Positions 42,125 to 52,353 are shown, numbered from the stretch's first letter. The stretch: 64,000 nt of DNA from Methylococcales bacterium (GCA_026398895.1 JAPLRZ010000048.1:80524-144523); one strand, 5' to 3'. A program made the numbers and translations. The notes: generated from the sequence alone by a model not told the origin.

Positions 42125-44752
42125 CTATTCGTCTAGCTGTTCCGCATTCAACTTGCCTTGCTTGGTATAACTAGGCGCGATACTGATGAGCAAAGTAAGC
42201 AAAGTGGCAATGTATGGCACAAGTTGTACGGATAAAATAGCTATCCACAATTTACCACTGAGATTGTCAAAATGTTCGACATTGCTCATTTGCCAAATAG
42301 CAAAACTTAATAGAATCAACATCAACAATTCTTGCTGTATGGTTCGTAGACCAGAGATTAATGCCCCTTGTTTTTCATACTTAGGAGTACGCATAAATGG
42401 CTTACCTGAGGTAAATAAACCTTGCACTGTGCCTTGAGCAACGGTATGGGTTAATGCCAAACCTGTTAATGACGCGCCTAAGGATTCCCATATTGAACAC
42501 GGTACGCGTGCTTGATACAGCCATAAACCGCGCAAAATTTTAAAACTAAATAAGCCGATGGTTGGCATTAAGAACACATTAGAAGGTAGCTCGCTACCAA
42601 TGGGATCATAGAGAATTACCGCCGTTAAAATCAAACTCGATGTGGTAAATAGCAACGCTAAAGCATCTGAGAACCACGGTAGCCAACCTGCAATAAAGTA
42701 ATAGCGTTGGGCAGGTGTTAATGGTGATTTTTTGGTTGGTAAAAAGCTACGCCAATGCCCTTTAATAATTTGCATCGCGCCATATACCCAACGGAAGCGT
42801 TGCGTCATATAACCTGAGAAAGTGTCGGGCATTAAACCTTTGCCAAACGAGTCTTTGACATAAACTGAGTCATAACCTGCTTCATAGAGACGTAAACCCA
42901 ATTCGCTGTCTTCACAAATACACCATTCTGCCCAGTTGCCGACTTCCAGCAAGGCTGATTTTCGTATCATGGTCATAGTGCCATGTTGAATAATGGCATT
43001 GTATTCGTTGCGTTGCACCATGCCGATATTAAAAAAACCTGCGTATTCCCAATAACAAAAATTTTTAAAGGTACTTTGATTGCGGTCACGGTAATCTTGT
43101 GGTGATTGCACAAAGCCGACATTTTCATTATCAAAATACGGCACCATGCACTTTAACCAATCAGGCGAGAGTATGTAATCACTGTCAATGACAGCAATAA
43201 TTTCTGCATCGTTGTCAGTTTGTTCTAGTGCGTGATTAATCGCACCTGCTTTAAATCCAGGCCAGTTTTCTAAATGGAAAAAACGAAACATCGGTCCTAA
43301 GCGTTCGCAATCGGCTTTGACAGGTTGCCAAACAGCGGGGTCTTTGGTGTTGTTGTCCATTACCAACACTTCTAAGTTGGGGTAATCGACTTTTGCTAAC
43401 GCTTCTAAAGTTTTGCGTACCATCATGGGCGGTTCATTATGAATCGGCAAATGTAGTGAAACTTTGGGGTATTTGAAACTTTCAGTCGGTATGAGTGGCT
43501 GAAAGGTACGAGCGGTTTTTTTGTGCCAAATCACTTCGGCAATTTCCAAACTTTCGATCAGCAAAATAACAACAGCCATTGCCTGCATCAATAACATCAA
43601 TGCCCAAAAGAAAATACTTAAATTTGTTTGATATTGATGCGCCCCTATTGAGGCAGACCAGAAAATAACCGAGACAGCAAGGTTAGCAATTAGCCCAAAA
43701 AATAATACCCCAGGTAATTTTAGTGTGCTGCGGGTAAATAAAAATAAGCCCATCAGTAGTAAACTAAAAACAGCCGCGCCTGTTGCCCAACGTTCCCAAT
43801 CTGGCATAGCAACAACATCACCGTCCATTGGGTATTTAAGTTCACGATCAGCATTAAAGATACCCCAATATGCACCGACCGAGCCTTCTATCGATTTTTT
43901 CCACGGTTGATCGAAAGCCTCAACGATGTAATAGTTAAGTTTGTCTTTGTCTTTTAAATTTTGGTTATATTCATCAACCCGATTGAAAAATTCACGCAAA
44001 AATTTTGCCTGATTGGCTCTTGATGGAGTCGAGTGTTGATAGGGCTGCCCATCAGAAGGCCAGCCTGTTTCAGTGATGATGACGGGTTTACCTTGAGCGA
44101 TTTTTTTGATTTCTTCATAACGTTGGAAGACATAATTCACCGCACCGTTAACGGACATACTTTCCCAGTAAGGCAGAATATGGACACCGATAAAATCGAC
44201 TTCATCAATCAGCTTGGGGCTTTTTAGCCAAACATCCCATGTTTCAGAGGTGCCGACAGGTCGCCATTGGCGTTTTTTTACCTCACGGATATAGTCGATA
44301 AGTTGCTCTTCGGTAACATCTTTACGCAACATGGTTTCATTACCGACGGTGACGCGAAGAATATTTTTATAATCCTGACGACTAATATCGACTAATTTAT
44401 CAATCTCTTGTTTATTTATATCCAGCTCTTTGCCAATCCAAGCACCTAGAGTAATATTCAAATTGTGTTTAGCGGCTAAGTTAGCAACAACATCCTGACC
44501 TCTGAGCATACTGTAGGTACGAACGGCGCGGACTTTGTCAGATAATAGCGCGAAATCAGTGTCGATATTATCAGCATTGAAAGTTTGAACATAAGTTTGT
44601 ACGTCTTCTTTACGCATAGGATCATAAGTGACCCCTAGCGTGGTTTTAGTCCACGGTTGTAAGTGCAATGGGTTGTTAATGTGGCTCCAAATACTGTAAT
44701 TTATAATGACGAGTATTACGAGTACAATAAAAATAGCTATCTTTCTTATCAT
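42125..44752 (-). CDS. GH17-GT2 fusion beta-glucan synthase (NdvB type)
   Basis: 875 residues. After a signal-anchor helix (IAIFIVLVILVIINYSIW), residues about 35-310 form a periplasmic GH17-like beta-1,3-glucanosyl domain with both catalytic glutamates (VGNE and VIITETGWP). Two or three membrane helices (about 335-420) lead to a cytoplasmic GT2 domain with DNN, the DSD of AVIDSDYIL, ED in CEDSELGLRLYEAG and the QRFRW motif, then four to six more helices. This is the architecture of Pseudomonas NdvB, which makes cyclic beta-1,3-glucans linked to biofilm antibiotic tolerance. Product and cyclisation here are inferred. No partner gene is adjacent; the gene is monocistronic. Confidence 0.85.
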   Translation of the reverse strand: MIRKIAIFIVLVILVIINYSIWSHINNPLHLQPWTKTTLGVTYDPMRKEDVQTYVQTFNADNIDTDFALLSDKVRAVRTYSMLRGQDVVANLAAKHNLNITLGAWIGKELDINKQEIDKLVDISRQDYKNILRVTVGNETMLRKDVTEEQLIDYIREVKKRQWRPVGTSETWDVWLKSPKLIDEVDFIGVHILPYWESMSVNGAVNYVFQRYEEIKKIAQGKPVIITETGWPSDGQPYQHSTPSRANQAKFLREFFNRVDEYNQNLKDKDKLNYYIVEAFDQPWKKSIEGSVGAYWGIFNADRELKYPMDGDVVAMPDWERWATGAAVFSLLLMGLFLFTRSTLKLPGVLFFGLIANLAVSVIFWSASIGAHQYQTNLSIFFWALMLLMQAMAVVILLIESLEIAEVIWHKKTARTFQPLIPTESFKYPKVSLHLPIHNEPPMMVRKTLEALAKVDYPNLEVLVMDNNTKDPAVWQPVKADCERLGPMFRFFHLENWPGFKAGAINHALEQTDNDAEIIAVIDSDYILSPDWLKCMVPYFDNENVGFVQSPQDYRDRNQSTFKNFCYWEYAGFFNIGMVQRNEYNAIIQHGTMTMIRKSALLEVGNWAEWCICEDSELGLRLYEAGYDSVYVKDSFGKGLMPDTFSGYMTQRFRWVYGAMQIIKGHWRSFLPTKKSPLTPAQRYYFIAGWLPWFSDALALLFTTSSLILTAVILYDPIGSELPSNVFLMPTIGLFSFKILRGLWLYQARVPCSIWESLGASLTGLALTHTVAQGTVQGLFTSGKPFMRTPKYEKQGALISGLRTIQQELLMLILLSFAIWQMSNVEHFDNLSGKLWIAILSVQLVPYIATLLTLLISIAPSYTKQGKLNAEQLDE

Positions 44753-44810
44753 TTGAGTAGTTGTTGTGATTTAAGGGAGGCTATAGCTGCTTATGCTAGC
44801 CCTTAGCATT

Positions 44811-44837
44811 GGGGTACAAACTTTAGGTTTCTACCCC
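44811..44837 (-). terminator. Hairpin after lpdA
   Basis: Stem GGGGTA / TACCCC extended by AAAC/GTTT lies 19 bases beyond the lpdA stop on the minus strand. It has no clear U-run, so termination strength is uncertain. A second small hairpin (GCTA/TAGC) follows. Confidence 0.45.
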
Positions 44838-44855
44838 ATCCATGCCTTTCTTGTA

Positions 44856-46271
44856 TTATTTTTTAATATAAAGATCGGTAATCGTGCCAGTAATCATTTC
44901 AGCGGCAAACGCTACTGTCTCTGATAAGGTTGGATGTGCGTGTATGGTTAAAGCGATGTCTTCTACATCTGCCCCCATTTCAAATGCCAACACGGTTTCT
45001 GCAATTAATTCACCTGCATTAGGTCCCACCATTCCCGCACCGAGAATTTTGCCTGTTTCTTTGTCAGTCAGTATTTTAGTTAAGCCTTCTTTGCGTCCTA
45101 TGCTTAATGCGCGTCCGCTAGCTGCCCAAGGAAATGAACCTTTTTCGTAGTCTATGCCTTGTTGTTTAGCTTGATTTTCAGTCAGTCCCATCCACGCAAC
45201 CTCTGGATCAGTGTAAGCTACCGATGGAATAGTTAATGCGTCAAACGCTGCTTTATGTCCCGCAGCCACTTCGGCAGCGATTTTAGCTTCGTACACGGCT
45301 TTGTGTGCCAGCATTGGATTGCCGACGATATCACCAACGGCAAAAATGCGCTGTACGTTAGTACGTTGTTGTTTATCAACAGGAATAAAACCCTGCTCAT
45401 TAACTTCAATACCTGCCAGTTCAGCACCGATTTTTTTACCATTAGGTCGCCGTCCAACTGCCACTAACACAGCATCAAATAGCTCATGTTCAGGCACACC
45501 TTTGCCCTCAAAAAACACTTTCAAGCCTTCGTCGTGGGATTCAATTGAAGTAACGCGGGTTTCTAACCAGATATTGTTGTATTGCTTTTTAATGCGCCGA
45601 TATAAAGGATTCACTAAATCTTTATCACAACCAGGAATCACTTGATCCATTAATTCTACCACGCTGATTTCTGAACCTAACGCGTGATAAACCGTTGCCA
45701 TTTCTAAGCCGATAATGCCGCCGCCAACAATCAATAATTTTTTAGGAATTTCTGTTAATGCCAAGGCATCAGTAGAATCCCACAAACGCGGATCATCATG
45801 TGGAAAAATGGGTATTTTTGTTGGTTGTGAGCCAGCAGCAATAATGGCTTGATCGAAACGCACGGTTACTGTGCCATCTGAGGTTTCTACTGTCACTGTC
45901 TCAGGGGAAGTAAATTGACCAACACCTTGTATGAGGGTGACCTTACGTTGTTTCACTAAACCTGCCAAACCGTCATTTAAAGATTTGGTAACACTGGCTT
46001 TCCATGCGCGAATTTTGTCGATGTCTAGCGTTGGCTTAGCAAAACTCACACCATGCTCTTGAACTTCATCGGCTTCATGAATGGTATGGGCAATGTGAAG
46101 TAAGGTTTTTGAAGGAATGCAGCCAACATTAAGACAAACGCCACCGAGTACGGGGTAACGTTCAATCAACACCACTTGTTTACCTAAATCAGCGGCACGA
46201 AATGCTGCACTATAACCGCCTGGTCCACCGCCTAATACTAAAACTTCTGCGTGTACTACTGTCTCATTCAT
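44856..46271 (-). CDS. lpdA: Dihydrolipoyl dehydrogenase (E3)
   Basis: FAD enzyme that reoxidises lipoyl groups in pyruvate dehydrogenase and related complexes. 471 residues; FAD motif GGGPGGYSAAFRAADLG, redox disulfide CLNVGC, NAD-binding GGGIIGLEMATVY and the C-terminal active-site HAHPTLSE are all present. There is no fused N-terminal lipoyl domain. It follows aceF by 17 bp and closes the aceE-aceF-lpdA operon, so it mainly serves pyruvate dehydrogenase, but it can be shared with other complexes. Confidence 0.96.
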   Translation of the reverse strand: MNETVVHAEVLVLGGGPGGYSAAFRAADLGKQVVLIERYPVLGGVCLNVGCIPSKTLLHIAHTIHEADEVQEHGVSFAKPTLDIDKIRAWKASVTKSLNDGLAGLVKQRKVTLIQGVGQFTSPETVTVETSDGTVTVRFDQAIIAAGSQPTKIPIFPHDDPRLWDSTDALALTEIPKKLLIVGGGIIGLEMATVYHALGSEISVVELMDQVIPGCDKDLVNPLYRRIKKQYNNIWLETRVTSIESHDEGLKVFFEGKGVPEHELFDAVLVAVGRRPNGKKIGAELAGIEVNEQGFIPVDKQQRTNVQRIFAVGDIVGNPMLAHKAVYEAKIAAEVAAGHKAAFDALTIPSVAYTDPEVAWMGLTENQAKQQGIDYEKGSFPWAASGRALSIGRKEGLTKILTDKETGKILGAGMVGPNAGELIAETVLAFEMGADVEDIALTIHAHPTLSETVAFAAEMITGTITDLYIKK

Positions 46272-46288
46272 TTTGTCTTGCCCTTGTC

Positions 46289-47569
46289 TTAAAGTAACAA
46301 TCGGCGAATATCGCCCAGATAATATTTTAGTGTTGCCATAAATTTGGCACCTTCTGCACCATCAATCACCCGATGGTCATAGGTTAAATCTAACGGTAGC
46401 ATGAGTTTAGGTTCAAAGTCTTTGCCATTCCATACAGGCTGCATTTTGGCACGAGTCACACCCAGTATAGCAACTTCAGGGGCGTTGACTATAGGGGTAA
46501 ACGACATACCACCAATACCGCCTAAACTAGAAATAGTCATACAACCGCCCTGCATATCGGCAGGTAATAATTTACCTTGCCGTGCTTTTTCACTTTTTTC
46601 TGCTAACTCAACCGCCAGTTGGTTGATGGTTTTGTAATTAACATCCCGCAACACAGGCACAACCAAGCCATTGGGGGTATCGACAGCAATTCCAATATTA
46701 AAGTATTTTTTTAATATCAGTTGTTCACCATCGGCAGATAATGCGGCATTAAAACTAGGGAACTGCTGCATGGCGGTCACTAATGCTTTGATGATAAACA
46801 TCAAGCCAGTGATTTTTAATTCACCTTTGGCTTTTTCGGCATTGAGTGCGTTGCGAAATGCCTCCATTTCGGTAATATCAACTTCTTCATGGTAAGTCAC
46901 CATCGGCAAATTTAGCCACACGCGGCTAAGATTCTGCCCAGTCAGGCGTTTAATTTTGCTTAGTTTGACTGTTTCTGTGTCACCAAACACTGAAAAATCA
47001 ATGGTAGGAATACTAGGAATACCAGCACCTGTGGCGACAATGCCTTCTTCCATCACTTTTTTGACGAAGTTTTTTACATCGTCTTTGAGTATGCGTCCCT
47101 TACGACCACTGCCTTTTTTAACTCTGCTAATGTCAACGCCTAATTCGCGTGCAAATAGCCGTACTGAAGGCGTGGCGTGTGGAACTTTATTCATCACGCT
47201 ACTTTCAATAGCTACCACAACTGGCTTAGAGACAGGCGCGACCGACTGCTGCGCGGCTTTTTCTACGGGTGCAACAGGCGTTGGCAGTGCGGCTTGCTCA
47301 GCCGCTACGGGAGTAACACTGGCTTCTTCATTGACTAACACGGTAGCAATCAACGAGCCTTCAGAAACTTTGTCACCTTGTTTAATATAAACCTGTTGCA
47401 CTGTGCCAGCGGCACTGGAGGGTAAATCCATGCTAGCTTTATCAGTTTCTAAGGTGGCAATAGTTTGTTCCAATGCCACCACATCACCTGGTTGAATCAA
47501 TACTTCAACAACGTCAATTCCAGCAACATTGCCAACATCGGGTACTTTGATTTCTATTAATACAGTCAT
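46289..47569 (-). CDS. aceF: Pyruvate dehydrogenase E2, dihydrolipoyl acetyltransferase
   Basis: Core acetyltransferase of the complex. 426 residues: one lipoyl domain with lipoyl-lysine K44 (ETDKASMDL), an Ala/Pro/Val-rich linker (about 85-120), a peripheral-subunit binding domain (about 130-170) and the catalytic domain with H399 and D403 in DHRVIDG. E. coli AceF has three lipoyl domains and many other Proteobacteria two, so one is at the low end. AAGGA precedes the ATG. It sits 9 bp after aceE. Confidence 0.95.
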   Translation of the reverse strand: MTVLIEIKVPDVGNVAGIDVVEVLIQPGDVVALEQTIATLETDKASMDLPSSAAGTVQQVYIKQGDKVSEGSLIATVLVNEEASVTPVAAEQAALPTPVAPVEKAAQQSVAPVSKPVVVAIESSVMNKVPHATPSVRLFARELGVDISRVKKGSGRKGRILKDDVKNFVKKVMEEGIVATGAGIPSIPTIDFSVFGDTETVKLSKIKRLTGQNLSRVWLNLPMVTYHEEVDITEMEAFRNALNAEKAKGELKITGLMFIIKALVTAMQQFPSFNAALSADGEQLILKKYFNIGIAVDTPNGLVVPVLRDVNYKTINQLAVELAEKSEKARQGKLLPADMQGGCMTISSLGGIGGMSFTPIVNAPEVAILGVTRAKMQPVWNGKDFEPKLMLPLDLTYDHRVIDGAEGAKFMATLKYYLGDIRRLLL

Positions 47570-47578
47570 GTTGATTCC

Positions 47579-50257
47579 TTATCTTAACCAAGGTGCAGAC
47601 GCATCTGCCGCTATGCCATATTTCGCCAGAGCCACATCGATTTTAGTCGCTTCAAACTGCCCCAAATCTGCCAAGCTTTTCAGTGCGGCAATGGTGATGT
47701 GGTAACGGTCTACCTCAAAGAAACTGCGCAACAATTCGCGGGTATCTGAGCGACCAAAACCATCCGTACCTAACACGGTATAAGGGGCTTTAATATAAGG
47801 ACGAATTTGTTCGGCAAAAGCGCGAGTGTAATCAGTTGCAGCAATCACAGGCCCTTTTGCATCAGCTAGGCAATGACTGACATGGGATTGTTTTTGCGGT
47901 TCAGTCGGATGTAAACGATTCCAGCGTTCACAGTCTTGTCCATCACGCGCTAATTCAGTAAAGCTAGGACAACTCCATAAATCTGACTCTACACCCCAAT
48001 CATTACGCAGCAACTCAGCAGCAAACTCAACTTCACGGAAAATTGTTCCAGAGCCTAATAACTGCACATGAGGAGCTTTGGTCTTTTCGCTTTGATGGAA
48101 ACTATACATACCTTTCAGTATATCCAGCTCGATACCTTTAGGCATAGCAGGGTGGGCATAATTTTCGTTCATCACAGTGATGTAATAAAACACATCTTCC
48201 TGTTCGACATACATACGGCGTAATCCGTCCTGAATAATCACCGTTAGTTCATACGCATAAGTGGGATCATACGATACGCAATTCGGCACGGTTGCAGACA
48301 TGATATGACTGTGACCATCTTCATGCTGCAAGCCTTCGCCATTTAGCGTAGTGCGTCCCGCTGTACCGCCCATTAAAAAGCCGCGTGTGCGTTGGTCTGC
48401 TGCTGCCCAGATTAAATCACCGACGCGTTGGAAACCAAACATGGAGTAATAAATAAAGAATGGAATCATTGGCACGTTATGGGTGGAATACGATGTCCCA
48501 GCGGCTATCCAATCGCACAAGCCGCCTGCTTCGTTAATGCCTTCTTGCAATACTTGACCGTGTTTGTCTTCTTTATAGAACATCAACTGGTCGGCATCTT
48601 GTGGCGTGTATAACTGTCCAACTTGTGACCAGATACCCAATTGACGGAACATTCCCTCCATACCAAAAGTGCGTGATTCATCGGGAACAATCGGCACTAC
48701 GCGTTTGCCGATGTTTTTGTCTTTCACCAAAATATTGAGCAAATTGACAAACGCCATCGTGGTAGAAATTTCACGTCCTTCGCGAGTAGCTTCTAACAAG
48801 GATTTAAAATCACTCAGCACAGGCACATCTAAAGGGTAGGATTTCTCGCGTCTTGCAGGGATATGACCGCCCAACTCAGCACGGCGTTCCTGCATATACA
48901 CAAGTTCTCTTGAGCCTTCTGGGAAAGTCAAATAAGGCAGGCTGGCTAATTCTTTGTCTGTGACAGGTAGCTCGTAACGATCACGGAAGTTTTCCAGTGA
49001 AATTTGATCCATTTTTTTCTGTTGATGCGAGGTATTTTGTGCTTCGCCCGATGATCCCATACCATAACCCTTAATGGTTTTAGCCAAAATAACGGTGGGT
49101 TTTCCTTTGTGATTAACGGCAGCATGAAAAGCCGCAAACACTTTAGCAGGATCATGACCGCCTCGATTCAGACTCCAAATATCACGGTCAGACCAATCGG
49201 CAACCATCGCCTTTAATTCAGGGGTATTAAAGAAATGTTCGCGGACGTATGCACCATTTTTGGCTTTAAAGGTTTGATAATCACCATCCACACATTCCAT
49301 CATACGCGCCGCTAACAAGCCGTCTTTATCACGCGCAAGCAGCGTATCCCAATGTTGACCCCATACCACTTTAATAACATTCCAACCAGCACCACGAAAT
49401 TCGCTTTCCAATTCTTGAATGATTTTACCATTGCCGCGCACTGGACCATCTAAGCGTTGCAGATTGCAATTGACCACAAAAATCAAATTATCCAAATGTT
49501 CGCGTCCAGCCATGCCGATTGCACCTAAGGATTCAGGCTCATCAGTTTCACCGTCACCGAGAAAACTCCACACTTTACGTCCATCGGTATCCGCCAAACC
49601 ACGGTCACGCAAATAACGCATAAACCGCGCTTGATAAATCGCCATAATCGGGCCTAAACCCATAGATACAGTCGGGAACTGCCAAAAATCAGGCATCAAC
49701 CAAGGATGCGGGTAAGATGATAAGCCGCCGCCATGTACCTCTTGGCGAAAATTATTCATTTGCTCTTCAGTTAATCGACCAATTAAAAAAGCCCGCGCAT
49801 AATCACCTGGGGTTAAATGTCCCTGAGTAAAAATTAAATCGCCATCATGATGCTCAGAAGCGGCGTGCCAAAAATGGTTATAACCGACATCATACAAGGT
49901 CGCCGCTGACGCAAAACTAGCAATATGTCCACCGACATTGGTGTGTTTATTAGCGCGTAATACCATCATCATGGCATTCCAGCGCACATAAGAACGAATT
50001 CTTTGCTCTATGGCGGTATCTCCATGAAACTGCGCCTGCTGGGCAACAGGAATAGTATTCAAATAAGCCGTATTGGCACTAAAAGGAATATCAAATCCTG
50101 AATGCCGTGTTGCAGCGACTAATTGTTCAATCAAAAAATGTGCGCGTTCACTACCATCCTGTTCTAAGACAGATTGCAGTGCCTCAATCCATTCCTTGGT
50201 TTCCGCTGGGTCAATATCATGTTGTCCAGTAATTTCTGAAAGAGAAGTGTTATTCAT
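47579..50257 (-). CDS. aceE: Pyruvate dehydrogenase E1 component, homodimeric
   Basis: Thiamine diphosphate enzyme that decarboxylates pyruvate. 892 residues of the single-chain AceE type (not alpha/beta). The ThDP motif GDGETDEPES...NCNLQRLDGPVRGN and the segment AGTSYSTHNVPMIPFFIYYSMFGFQR are typical. Its start has AGGA nine bases upstream. It heads the aceE-aceF-lpdA operon; the 458-bp spacer upstream should hold the promoter. No PdhR gene is visible. Confidence 0.96.
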   Translation of the reverse strand: MNNTSLSEITGQHDIDPAETKEWIEALQSVLEQDGSERAHFLIEQLVAATRHSGFDIPFSANTAYLNTIPVAQQAQFHGDTAIEQRIRSYVRWNAMMMVLRANKHTNVGGHIASFASAATLYDVGYNHFWHAASEHHDGDLIFTQGHLTPGDYARAFLIGRLTEEQMNNFRQEVHGGGLSSYPHPWLMPDFWQFPTVSMGLGPIMAIYQARFMRYLRDRGLADTDGRKVWSFLGDGETDEPESLGAIGMAGREHLDNLIFVVNCNLQRLDGPVRGNGKIIQELESEFRGAGWNVIKVVWGQHWDTLLARDKDGLLAARMMECVDGDYQTFKAKNGAYVREHFFNTPELKAMVADWSDRDIWSLNRGGHDPAKVFAAFHAAVNHKGKPTVILAKTIKGYGMGSSGEAQNTSHQQKKMDQISLENFRDRYELPVTDKELASLPYLTFPEGSRELVYMQERRAELGGHIPARREKSYPLDVPVLSDFKSLLEATREGREISTTMAFVNLLNILVKDKNIGKRVVPIVPDESRTFGMEGMFRQLGIWSQVGQLYTPQDADQLMFYKEDKHGQVLQEGINEAGGLCDWIAAGTSYSTHNVPMIPFFIYYSMFGFQRVGDLIWAAADQRTRGFLMGGTAGRTTLNGEGLQHEDGHSHIMSATVPNCVSYDPTYAYELTVIIQDGLRRMYVEQEDVFYYITVMNENYAHPAMPKGIELDILKGMYSFHQSEKTKAPHVQLLGSGTIFREVEFAAELLRNDWGVESDLWSCPSFTELARDGQDCERWNRLHPTEPQKQSHVSHCLADAKGPVIAATDYTRAFAEQIRPYIKAPYTVLGTDGFGRSDTRELLRSFFEVDRYHITIAALKSLADLGQFEATKIDVALAKYGIAADASAPWLR

Positions 50258-50715
50258 TATGTGATCCTGTTGGGACGGGGTTGTGCATGGATAGCTAACA
50301 TTGCTGTGCCGTACAGTTCCGTAATTTTGGCTTGAGTATTAAATGAGTTAAAAGGGAACGACAGTAATTATAAAGAGCGTAGTACGCGCCTAATATTGAC
50401 GCATAGTATATACAAATGAAGGGAGGCAATGAATCGTTTTCATAACAGACCGCCTCTAAGTGAGCAAAAATAACACGAAGTAATCCACACTAGAAGACAT
50501 AATCACGCCGCTGATGATGAGTAACTTAACGCTTGGAGTGTCTAAAACAGTAAAAAATATTCGTAATACCCAAGAAAAACAAAATTCACTGATTGTTGGG
50601 TAGGTAGTTAGGCTAGTGGGTTAAATCTGTTATCTAGGATTTAATGACTGCCAGTCCTTTAAAGGACTGGCAGTCATTCTTAAAAGCAAAAATCACAGAT
50701 TTAATACACCACCGT
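50258..50715. other. Spacer between aceE and the TPM gene
   Basis: About 460 bp without a credible gene. It should contain the aceE promoter on the minus strand. A palindromic repeat is at 50644-50677. The stretch TTAAATCTGTT just before that repeat also occurs before the copy at 61612, so the repeated unit may extend beyond the palindrome. Confidence 0.5.
50644..50677. repeat. Palindrome ATGACTGCCAGTCC family, copy 2
   Basis: A perfect 34-bp palindrome with arms ATGACTGCCAGTCCTTT. It matches 30205-30238 and 61612-61645. Confidence 0.85.
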
Positions 50716-51225
50716 TTATTCCTGCACAATCACAGGTGCGTTGGGTAGTTCGTTGATTTTGTCAATTGTTGCGGGAAAATGACTAGCTAGTAGGACGGTA
50801 ATCCGTTCGATACCTAACAATGAACCGCGTTGAAAATCGCCTAGTCGAAATTCGTTCTGCATGGCGCAGGCTATTTCATTCCACTGGTTTTGAGTGACGC
50901 GTTTATTGATACCACGATCAGCGATAATATGAACGGTACGCTCTGCTAATAATAGGTAAATTAATACGCCGCTGTTATGTTCAGTATCCCAAACGTGAAG
51001 TTTGGCAAATAGCTCTAATGCTCGTTGATATGATGAAATGCCGTGCCATATTTGCTGGGATGTGAGTGTGTTTTCAATAGCAAAACGTAGTTCACCACTG
51101 TGTTTAGCTTCGGATTGTTGTATGGCTATTTCAATTGCTTTGAGGGTTGTGTTAGGAAATAACACCCGTTGCCGCCATGGCGGTGTGAATGCGTGAGTAA
51201 ACCAGCGTTTAATTTTTTTTACCAT
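50716..51225 (-). CDS. TPM-domain protein, cytoplasmic or peripheral
   Basis: 169 residues. The TPM (TLP18.3/Psb32/MOLO-1) fold covers about 25-150: IEIAIQQSEAKHSGELRFAIE and GVLIYLLLAERTVHIIADRGIN are the family strands. Unlike its neighbour it has no signal peptide or membrane helix. It starts seven bases inside the end of the preceding TPM gene. Function of the family in bacteria is unclear; membrane protein maintenance is one proposal. Confidence 0.82.
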   Translation of the reverse strand: MVKKIKRWFTHAFTPPWRQRVLFPNTTLKAIEIAIQQSEAKHSGELRFAIENTLTSQQIWHGISSYQRALELFAKLHVWDTEHNSGVLIYLLLAERTVHIIADRGINKRVTQNQWNEIACAMQNEFRLGDFQRGSLLGIERITVLLASHFPATIDKINELPNAPVIVQE

Positions 51226-52055
51226 GAGTCAGACGCGCCTCCGCCGCCAAAACTACCACCACCACCGCTCCATGAGCTACTGCTACTACCCCACGAGCCA
51301 CCACCAATGCTACCACCCGAACTATAGAATATTTTAAGGACAATAAACATGACCACGCCGATAATGACCGCGATCCAAATGTCCAAGACAAGGAATGAAG
51401 CAACTGCCGCGCTGACTCCACCAATACTTAGGCTTGCTAATACAGTACCTAGTCCGTTGCCAAATAGTGAGGAAAATAGTAGGTCTAAGACGATGCAACA
51501 GAAAAATAATATGATTAGAAAGGTATCAAAACCGTCTGATGACTCGATTGTTTCACTGGCAGGGGGTAGGGGTTCGCCATCTATTAAGGCTATTATTTGG
51601 GTAACACCCGCATCAATACCGCCTGCATAATCATCGGTTTTGAAATGTGGTTTGATAGTTTCAGCAAGAACGCGCTTAGCAATGGCATCGGGAATTACGC
51701 CTTCTAAGCCGCGTCCAACTTCTAGGCGTAATTTTCGGTCATCTTTGGCGACGATGAGAATCGCACCATCATCGACATTCTTGCGCCCAATTTTCCATGT
51801 ATCAGCAACGCGAATACCAAAAGCTTCAATGGCTTCGGGTTGTGTGGTCGGTAAAATAAGCACCGCTAATTGGCTACCTTTTTTCGCTTCAAAATCGGCT
51901 AGTTTTATTTCTAGCGCGGTGATTTGTTCAGCCGTGAGTGTGGTAGTGAGATCAGTGACACGCCGTGACAAATCAGGTATAGCAACGTCCGCCCAAACGC
52001 TACTAACTAATAACAGCAATAACAATCCTAGTGTGTAGCGAACATTAACAAACAT
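51219..52055 (-). CDS. YgcG-like TPM-domain membrane protein with Gly/Ser tail
   Basis: 278 residues from ATG 52055, where a Sec signal peptide begins (MFVNVRYTLGLLLLLLVSSVWA). The longer frame from 52214 is an out-of-phase reading of the upstream Gly/Ser gene and is rejected. A TPM domain (about 40-150; AVLILPTTQPEAIEAFGIRVADTWKIGRKNVDDGAILIVAKDDRKLRLEVGRGLEG) is followed by one or two membrane helices (about 185-235) and a tail made of Gly, Ser and Trp. LemA and this protein are regular neighbours in bacteria. Confidence 0.87.
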   Translation of the reverse strand: MFVNVRYTLGLLLLLLVSSVWADVAIPDLSRRVTDLTTTLTAEQITALEIKLADFEAKKGSQLAVLILPTTQPEAIEAFGIRVADTWKIGRKNVDDGAILIVAKDDRKLRLEVGRGLEGVIPDAIAKRVLAETIKPHFKTDDYAGGIDAGVTQIIALIDGEPLPPASETIESSDGFDTFLIILFFCCIVLDLLFSSLFGNGLGTVLASLSIGGVSAAVASFLVLDIWIAVIIGVVMFIVLKIFYSSGGSIGGGSWGSSSSSWSGGGGSFGGGGASDSW

Positions 52056-52077
52056 AATACGCCTCAATTTATTTTTC

Positions 52078-52344
52078 TCAGCCACTACCACCACCACCGC
52101 CGCCAGAATCCCCACCACCAGAATCACCACCGCCTCCACCGCCAGAATCACCATCACTACTGCTGCTGTTATCGCTCCAATCGTTATTGCTCCAGTTGTC
52201 ACTATAACCACCACTGTGAGAGCCGCCTATACTGCTTCGAGAGCCACGCCTGCCACTTCTATTGTTGGTGTTGAAATTTTTCAAGAAATCGATCAGAGCA
52301 GCAAATAAAAAAAAGAAAAGGACTATAAGAAAAAAATTCAGCAT
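52078..52344 (-). CDS. Small membrane protein with Gly/Ser/Asp-rich tail
   Basis: 88 residues: an N-terminal membrane helix (LNFFLIVLFFFLFAALIDFL) and then a disordered tail of Gly, Ser, Asp and Asn ending in poly-Gly blocks. It lies between lemA (9 bp) and the YgcG-like gene (22 bp), so it is part of the cluster. The tail is like that of the YgcG-like neighbour, suggesting shared origin or shared surface interactions. Not a family I can name. Confidence 0.65.
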   Translation of the reverse strand: MLNFFLIVLFFFLFAALIDFLKNFNTNNRSGRRGSRSSIGGSHSGGYSDNWSNNDWSDNSSSSDGDSGGGGGGDSGGGDSGGGGGGSG

Positions 52345-52353
52345 GGGCGATAC

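Noticed and set aside
46956..47390. 144-residue ORF on the plus strand
   Set aside because: Antisense to aceF, over its linker region of simple Ala/Pro/Val codons.
52056..52214. Upstream extension of the YgcG-like gene
   Set aside because: It overlaps the Gly/Ser-rich gene in another frame, and a proper signal peptide starts at 52055.
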